A stretch of 64,000 bases of DNA, taken from assembly GCF_000368965.1 (NCBI RefSeq), contig NZ_KB849780.1, forward strand, positions 1,488,145-1,552,144, given 5' to 3'. The translations under genes were made by a program, and so were the position numbers. Numbering within the stretch: position 1 is the stretch's first letter; the number at the start of each line of letters is the position of its first letter. The notes under the pieces are model-generated. The model was not told the DNA's origin. It saw nothing but the letters and a program-made list of their open reading frames with translations, and ran no database searches. The stretch comes from Acinetobacter calcoaceticus DSM 30006 = CIP 81.8 (GTDB taxonomy: Bacteria; Pseudomonadota; Gammaproteobacteria; Pseudomonadales; Moraxellaceae). Shown piece after piece: positions 59,905 to 64,000 of this stretch.

Positions 59905-61191
59905 TTAATCAGCTTTTTGTGGGTTAAATAATCGGTCTTTAATGAATAACAATGGAATCACACCGCAGATAAAATAAGCAGCTGCCATCACCAATAGCCC
60001 TAAACCAATAGAACCACTTTGCGATAAATAACCAATTGTAAGTGGAGAGAAAATCGACAGAACCTTGCCAATATTATAGGCACCACCAACCGCAGAACCA
60101 CGAATCGAAGTCGGGAAGCTTTCAGTCATATAGGTGGCATTAATGGCGTATGGAATGCCATACAAGAAACCGAAGAACAGCATCATCCATAAAATATTGG
60201 TTGGTGTATTTAGATAAACAATGACAGGAATAAACAGTGCTGTACCAATGGTTCCAAAAGCAAACACAGCACGGCGACCCAATTTATCCGCAACAATGCC
60301 GGCAATTACTTTGGCAAACATCATAATCAGGAAGGTACCGACCATATACATCGCCATTTCTTTAAATTTGATCCCCAGATCAGATTCAAGATAAGCAGGT
60401 AACCAGTTACTTACCCCGTAATAACCGAACTGTAATGCACCTGTACTGATAATCCACAACACAAACATGGTGCCGTGTTTTTTATCTTTTAAAATTTCAA
60501 GATAAGGATTCTGACGTTTCACTTTTTGGGTTGGATCGACTGTCGTTGCAGCCAATGCTTTCAATTCACGTGATTTTTTCCACGATGCAGGTTCAGGCAC
60601 ACAGAAGTGCATCAAAATCGACAAAACCACAGGAGTAATTGCAATCCAGTACAGAAAACGCCAACCATGCTCAGGAATAATATGACCTGCTAACAAGGTT
60701 GCAAGTAATGAACCCAAGGTATAACCCGTCATCAAGGTTGCCAATACGGTGGTACGATGTTTAGTCGGCACCATTTCTGACATTAAAATATTACAGGCAA
60801 TATATAATGCACCCAGCCCCATCGAGCCAAAGACTCGTACAATGGCAAACTGCATATAAGAATCAGTAAAACCAAGCGCACAGGTTAAAACTGAAGAATA
60901 AGCAATAAAAAACACAATAATGCGCACGCGCCCAAAACGGTCACATGCCCAACCACCAATCAGACCGCCAATTGCTGAACCTAAAAGCGTTAAACTTCCT
61001 AAAGTACCTGCCTGTACACCCGTTAAATGAAACTCCGCTTTTAAACTGGTTAAGCTGAGCGCGAGAAAACCCAAATCTGCGCCATCACATAACAAGGTAA
61101 GAAAGGCAAAGATAAATGCAGTAATCCAAATCTTTTTGGGGGTTTGAATCCCTTCAGGACTTGCTTCCTGCTTCAGTGTTTCTGTGGTCAT
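59905..61191 (-). CDS. dcaK: AAHS-family MFS transporter, DcaK-like copy 1
   Basis: A 428-residue, 12-helix symporter. Key stretches are TLLCDGADLGFLALSLTSLK, GGLIGGWACDRFGRVRIIV, NILMSEMVPTKHRTTVLATL and FIKDRLFNPQKAD. The start at MTTETLKQEAS is chosen because AAGGA is 7 bases upstream; earlier ATGs overlap that site or lack one. It lies next to dcaA, the position of dcaK in Acinetobacter baylyi, so the symbol is given to this copy. Confidence 0.88.
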   Translation of the reverse strand: MTTETLKQEASPEGIQTPKKIWITAFIFAFLTLLCDGADLGFLALSLTSLKAEFHLTGVQAGTLGSLTLLGSAIGGLIGGWACDRFGRVRIIVFFIAYSSVLTCALGFTDSYMQFAIVRVFGSMGLGALYIACNILMSEMVPTKHRTTVLATLMTGYTLGSLLATLLAGHIIPEHGWRFLYWIAITPVVLSILMHFCVPEPASWKKSRELKALAATTVDPTQKVKRQNPYLEILKDKKHGTMFVLWIISTGALQFGYYGVSNWLPAYLESDLGIKFKEMAMYMVGTFLIMMFAKVIAGIVADKLGRRAVFAFGTIGTALFIPVIVYLNTPTNILWMMLFFGFLYGIPYAINATYMTESFPTSIRGSAVGGAYNIGKVLSIFSPLTIGYLSQSGSIGLGLLVMAAAYFICGVIPLLFIKDRLFNPQKAD

Positions 61192-61248
61192 ATCCATATC
61201 CTTAGAGGAACATGAGGCATCCAATGCCTCATGGCATTTAATTTTTTA

Positions 61249-62403
61249 TTAGGCTGTAGCTTCCCTAATCATGTTTTTGGCAATAATAATTTGTTGAACT
61301 TGCGTGGTTCCTTCATATAAACGGAACAAACGCACATCACGATAAAAACGTTCAATGGCATATTCGCTGATATAACCTGCCCCACCGTGAATTTGTACGC
61401 AGCGATCTGCCACTCGACCACACATTTCGGTCGCAAACATTTTTGCGCAAGATGCTTCAGTACTAATGTTTTCACCATTGTCACGACGGCGAGCTGCATC
61501 TAAAACCATACATTTAGCTGCATAAATCTCGGCTTTTGAGTCGGCAAGCATGGCTTGAATAAGCTGGAAATTCGCAATCGGCTGACCAAATTGCTTGCGT
61601 TCAATGGCATAGTGAAGAGCATCATTTAACATACGCTCAGCAACACCGACGCTATATGCCCCAATGTGCAAACGGCCTTTGTCTAGAACTTTCATTGCAG
61701 TTTTAAAACCAATACCTTCAATGCCACCAATAAGTGCAGATGCAGGTACTCGGCAATTTTCAAAAATGACATCACAGGTATGAGAACCCTTTTGTCCCAT
61801 TTTTTGATCAATTTTTCCTAAAGTAATGCCGGGTGTGTTGGCTTCTACTAAAAAAGCTGAAATGCCCCCCGATCCTTTAATTTCAGGATTAGTTCGTGCC
61901 ATTACTGTAAAAGTAGCTGCATGAGGTGCATTGGTAATAAAGCGCTTAGTACCATTTAGAACGTAAAAATCACCATCTTTTACTGCACTGGTTTTTAAAG
62001 AGGCTGCATCCGACCCTGACTCAGGTTCAGTTAAGCAAAATGAACCTATAATTTCGCCACTTGCATAACGTGGTAAGTATTTTTGCTTTTGCTCTTCTGT
62101 CCCATCAATCAAAATCGCGCTTGAGCCAATTCCATTATTGGTACCAATTAAAGAACGGAAAGCTGGAGAGGTTTGCCCAAGTTCAAATGCGACTCTTACT
62201 TCTTCTTCCATGGTGATGCCTAAGCCACCATATTCTTCTGGAATTGTGAGTCCGAACAAACCAAGCTCACGCATTTGCTGCACAATGTCATCCGGAATTT
62301 TATCTTTCTCTACCACTTCGTTTTCACGAGGGATCAATTCATTTTTTACAAAATCTCGAATTGTTGAAAGTAATTGTTCCAACATCCCTTCATCACGGAT
62401 CAT
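61249..62403 (-). CDS. dcaA: Acyl-CoA dehydrogenase of the dicarboxylate pathway
   Basis: A 384-residue flavin dehydrogenase, first beta-oxidation step on a (di)acyl-CoA. FAD/substrate motifs are FCLTEPESGSDAASLKTSA and RFITNAPHAATFTVMA; the catalytic Glu is E364 in RLYEGTTQVQQ. The strong GGGAGATC site precedes the ATG. It heads the minus-strand operon that includes transporters, CoA-transferase and porin, an order matching ADP1 dcaAKIJP. Confidence 0.9.
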   Translation of the reverse strand: MIRDEGMLEQLLSTIRDFVKNELIPRENEVVEKDKIPDDIVQQMRELGLFGLTIPEEYGGLGITMEEEVRVAFELGQTSPAFRSLIGTNNGIGSSAILIDGTEEQKQKYLPRYASGEIIGSFCLTEPESGSDAASLKTSAVKDGDFYVLNGTKRFITNAPHAATFTVMARTNPEIKGSGGISAFLVEANTPGITLGKIDQKMGQKGSHTCDVIFENCRVPASALIGGIEGIGFKTAMKVLDKGRLHIGAYSVGVAERMLNDALHYAIERKQFGQPIANFQLIQAMLADSKAEIYAAKCMVLDAARRRDNGENISTEASCAKMFATEMCGRVADRCVQIHGGAGYISEYAIERFYRDVRLFRLYEGTTQVQQIIIAKNMIREATA

Positions 62404-62714
62404 CTGTGATCTCCCTTCTTATGTATTTTCATCGTACCCATCAGCCAATTCCAGCTTGTCTGGCTACCATGTTTTAAATCTTGTTTACTGCGGATTTGTT
62501 TCATAGTACGAGAACGAAAACACAAATTTCAAGCTTTTTTGAAAATTAATTTCGTTTAACGAAATTTAAAAACAGACCAATACACAATATCAACCACTTA
62601 CACTCTTTAAGAGACCACAATTGCTCTATTTAAATAAATAAGACTTGAAATAAATTCCAAAATAAGCATCATAAAAGGAATATAGTTTTGATATGCGAAA
62701 CAAGGAATGTAGAA
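62404..62714. promoter_or_regulatory. Divergent dca control region
   Basis: About 310 bases between dcaA and dcaE with no gene. It contains the perfect palindrome listed next, plus a looser inverted pair AATTTCAA/TTGAAAATT just upstream of it (62525-62547). Both promoters must lie here. Confidence 0.6.
62548..62566. promoter_or_regulatory. Candidate operator of the dca operons
   Basis: Perfect 19-base palindrome AATTTCGTTTAACGAAATT (9-bp arms, one-base centre) in the divergent dcaA/dcaE spacer. Symmetry and position suggest the binding site of a dimeric regulator controlling both operons. The regulator gene is not in the window. Confidence 0.65.
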
Positions 62715-63503
62715 ATGAGCAAAGAAATAGGGAATAATTTCGTAGATGTTGATTACACCATTCAAAAAATAGCGATTGTAAAAATTAACCGCCCAGAAGC
62801 TAAAAATGCCTTAAACGGTGAAGTTCGTAAGCAATTAGCACAAATTTTTTCCGAATTAAGTTTTAACGATGAGATCAATGCGGTTGTACTCACTGGCGGC
62901 GATGAAGTCTTTGCCGCAGGTGCAGATTTAAAAGAAATGGCAACAGCAACTTCAACGGAAATGCTATTACGTCACACTGAACGTTATTGGAACGCAATTT
63001 CCCAGTGCCCTAAACCAGTGATTGCGGCTGTAAATGGCTATGCATTAGGTGGTGGCTGCGAATTGGCAATGCATGCCGACATTATTATTGCCGGTAAAAG
63101 TGCAGTTTTTGGACAACCAGAAATTAAAGTTGGTTTAATGCCAGGTGCTGGTGGCACACAGCGTTTGTTTCGTGCAGTCGGTAAATTTCATGCTATGCGC
63201 ATGATTATGACAGGTGCAATGGTGAAGGCTGAAGAAGCTTATATCATTGGGCTTGTTTCACAAGTGACAGAAGACGACCAAACTATTCCCACCGCTATTC
63301 AAATGGCGCAAAGCCTAGCAAAAATGCCACCTATCGCCTTGCAGCAAATTAAAGAAGTTGCACTTATGAGTGAAGATGTTCCATTAAATGCTGGCTTAAC
63401 CCTAGAGCGTAAAGCATTCCAACTGCTGTTCTCTACCGAAGATAAAAATGAAGGTGTTCAAGCTTTTATTGAAAAACGCAAACCCTCGTATCAAGGTAAA
63501 TAA
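62715..63503 (+). CDS. dcaE: Enoyl-CoA hydratase of the dicarboxylate pathway
   Basis: A 262-residue crotonase-fold hydratase. Oxyanion segments are FAAGADLKEMA and GYALGGGCELAMHADII, with the catalytic Glu expected in FGQPEIKVGLMPGAGGT. It hydrates the enoyl-CoA made by DcaA. The start at 62715 is chosen because AAGGA lies 8 bases upstream. The SDR gene follows by 29 bases. Confidence 0.9.
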   Translation: MSKEIGNNFVDVDYTIQKIAIVKINRPEAKNALNGEVRKQLAQIFSELSFNDEINAVVLTGGDEVFAAGADLKEMATATSTEMLLRHTERYWNAISQCPKPVIAAVNGYALGGGCELAMHADIIIAGKSAVFGQPEIKVGLMPGAGGTQRLFRAVGKFHAMRMIMTGAMVKAEEAYIIGLVSQVTEDDQTIPTAIQMAQSLAKMPPIALQQIKEVALMSEDVPLNAGLTLERKAFQLLFSTEDKNEGVQAFIEKRKPSYQGK

Positions 63504-63532
63504 TTTAAATAGACAACACCAAAGGAATGAAA

Positions 63533-64000
63533 ATGGCTAAAAAAGTATTTATTAGTGCAGGTGGTTCAGGGATTGGACGCTGCATTGCTGAAGCATTTTT
63601 AAACAACGATGATGAGGTTTTCATTTGTGATATTAATGCTCAAAGTCTAGAACAGTGTCAGAAAGATTATCCAAAGTTGCACATATATGCATGTGATTTA
63701 GCAGAGCCTGAGCAAATTAAGCTTATGTTTGCTGAAGCGATCAAAAAACTTGGACATATTGATGTTTTAGTTAACAACACAGGCATTTCAGGCCCAACCA
63801 TTGCAGCAGATGAACTGAGTTTTGATGACTGGAACACGGTGATTAATTTGAATCTGAATAGTACTTTTTTAATTACTCAATTAGCGATTCCCTTGTTAAA
63901 GCAATCAGGCGCCGGTGTCATTATTAATATGTCATCAATTGCAGGGCGCTTAGGCTATCCATATCGTTTGGCGTATTCCACTTCAAAATGGGGACTTATT
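63533..64000 (+). CDS. Short-chain dehydrogenase/reductase (3' end cut off)
   Basis: The first 156 codons of an SDR protein are visible and run off the window. The NAD(P) loop is ISAGGSGIGRCIAEA, the structural motif is NNTGIS (instead of the usual NNAG), and the catalytic Ser is in INMSSIAG with Tyr-Lys in YSTSK. It has its own AAAGGA site and follows dcaE by 29 bases. In ADP1, dcaE is followed by dehydrogenase genes for the 3-hydroxyacyl step; this is the probable role, but I do not assign a symbol. Confidence 0.9.
   Translation, partial: MAKKVFISAGGSGIGRCIAEAFLNNDDEVFICDINAQSLEQCQKDYPKLHIYACDLAEPEQIKLMFAEAIKKLGHIDVLVNNTGISGPTIAADELSFDDWNTVINLNLNSTFLITQLAIPLLKQSGAGVIINMSSIAGRLGYPYRLAYSTSKWGLI

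Overview
The window is chromosomal DNA of a low-GC gammaproteobacterium and is almost certainly Acinetobacter, probably the A. baumannii-calcoaceticus group. The strongest markers are an umuDAb/ddrR pair with its shared operator, two DcaP-type porins, a dca-like dicarboxylate beta-oxidation locus and a large-subunit KatE catalase beside a haem-oxygenase-like protein. No tRNA, rRNA, CRISPR array, insertion sequence or prophage was seen.

Layout. (1) 1-2.8 kb: the 3' part of a family 2A encapsulin shell gene, overlapping a cysteine desulfurase that carries a 247-residue disordered N-terminal cargo region. Together they form a sulfur-storage nanocompartment. (2) 2.9-5.7 kb: an alaX/lysE-type operon with a divergent LysR gene, bracketed by two inverted copies of a ~130-bp intergenic repeat. 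(3) 5.7-9.7 kb: a polar amino acid ABC importer with two tandem lipoprotein binding proteins. (4) 9.9-14.4 kb: a small GNAT protein, an MFS exporter, and a LysR gene divergent from a secreted cyclophilin-like protein and an exported alpha/beta hydrolase. (5) 14.4-20.7 kb: a signalling unit in which an NCS1 permease is fused to a hybrid histidine kinase, coupled to a LuxR-type response regulator and divergent from a free-standing NCS1 permease paralogue with a related Cys-rich tail. (6) 20.7-23.2 kb: Lrp/LysE pair and the umuDAb/ddrR DNA-damage pair.

(7) 23.3-31 kb: an AT-rich accessory-looking stretch with stress genes (katE, a haem-oxygenase-like diiron candidate, a degenerate CinA-C protein, a Gln/Asn-rich disordered protein, a small YWRE-type stress protein), very small genes, and a strongly promoted, highly structured RNA candidate at about 30.13-30.29 kb followed by a small hydrophobic ORF and a lipoprotein gene. 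(8) 31-36 kb: LysR, GDSL hydrolase, and an AAHS aromatic-acid transporter paired with a DcaP-like porin. (9) 36-46 kb: methyltransferase, acyl-CoA synthetase and a TetR gene divergent from the leucine/isovalerate operon liuABCDE. (10) 46-54.5 kb: LysR, a single-chain indolepyruvate:ferredoxin oxidoreductase, two thioesterases and a 600-residue acyl-CoA dehydrogenase. (11) 54.5-64 kb: dca-like cluster, with dcaA, two tandem dcaK-type transporters, dcaI, dcaJ, dcaP and another MFS gene on the minus strand and dcaE plus a truncated SDR gene on the plus strand, separated by a perfect palindrome that may be the operator.

Functionally the window is rich in carbon-acid catabolism (leucine, dicarboxylates, aryl pyruvates) and matching uptake (porin plus MFS pairs), with stress and sulfur-storage functions around it. 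The items most worth a second look are the encapsulin/desulfurase pair, the NCS1-kinase/NCS1-permease pair, and the structured RNA.
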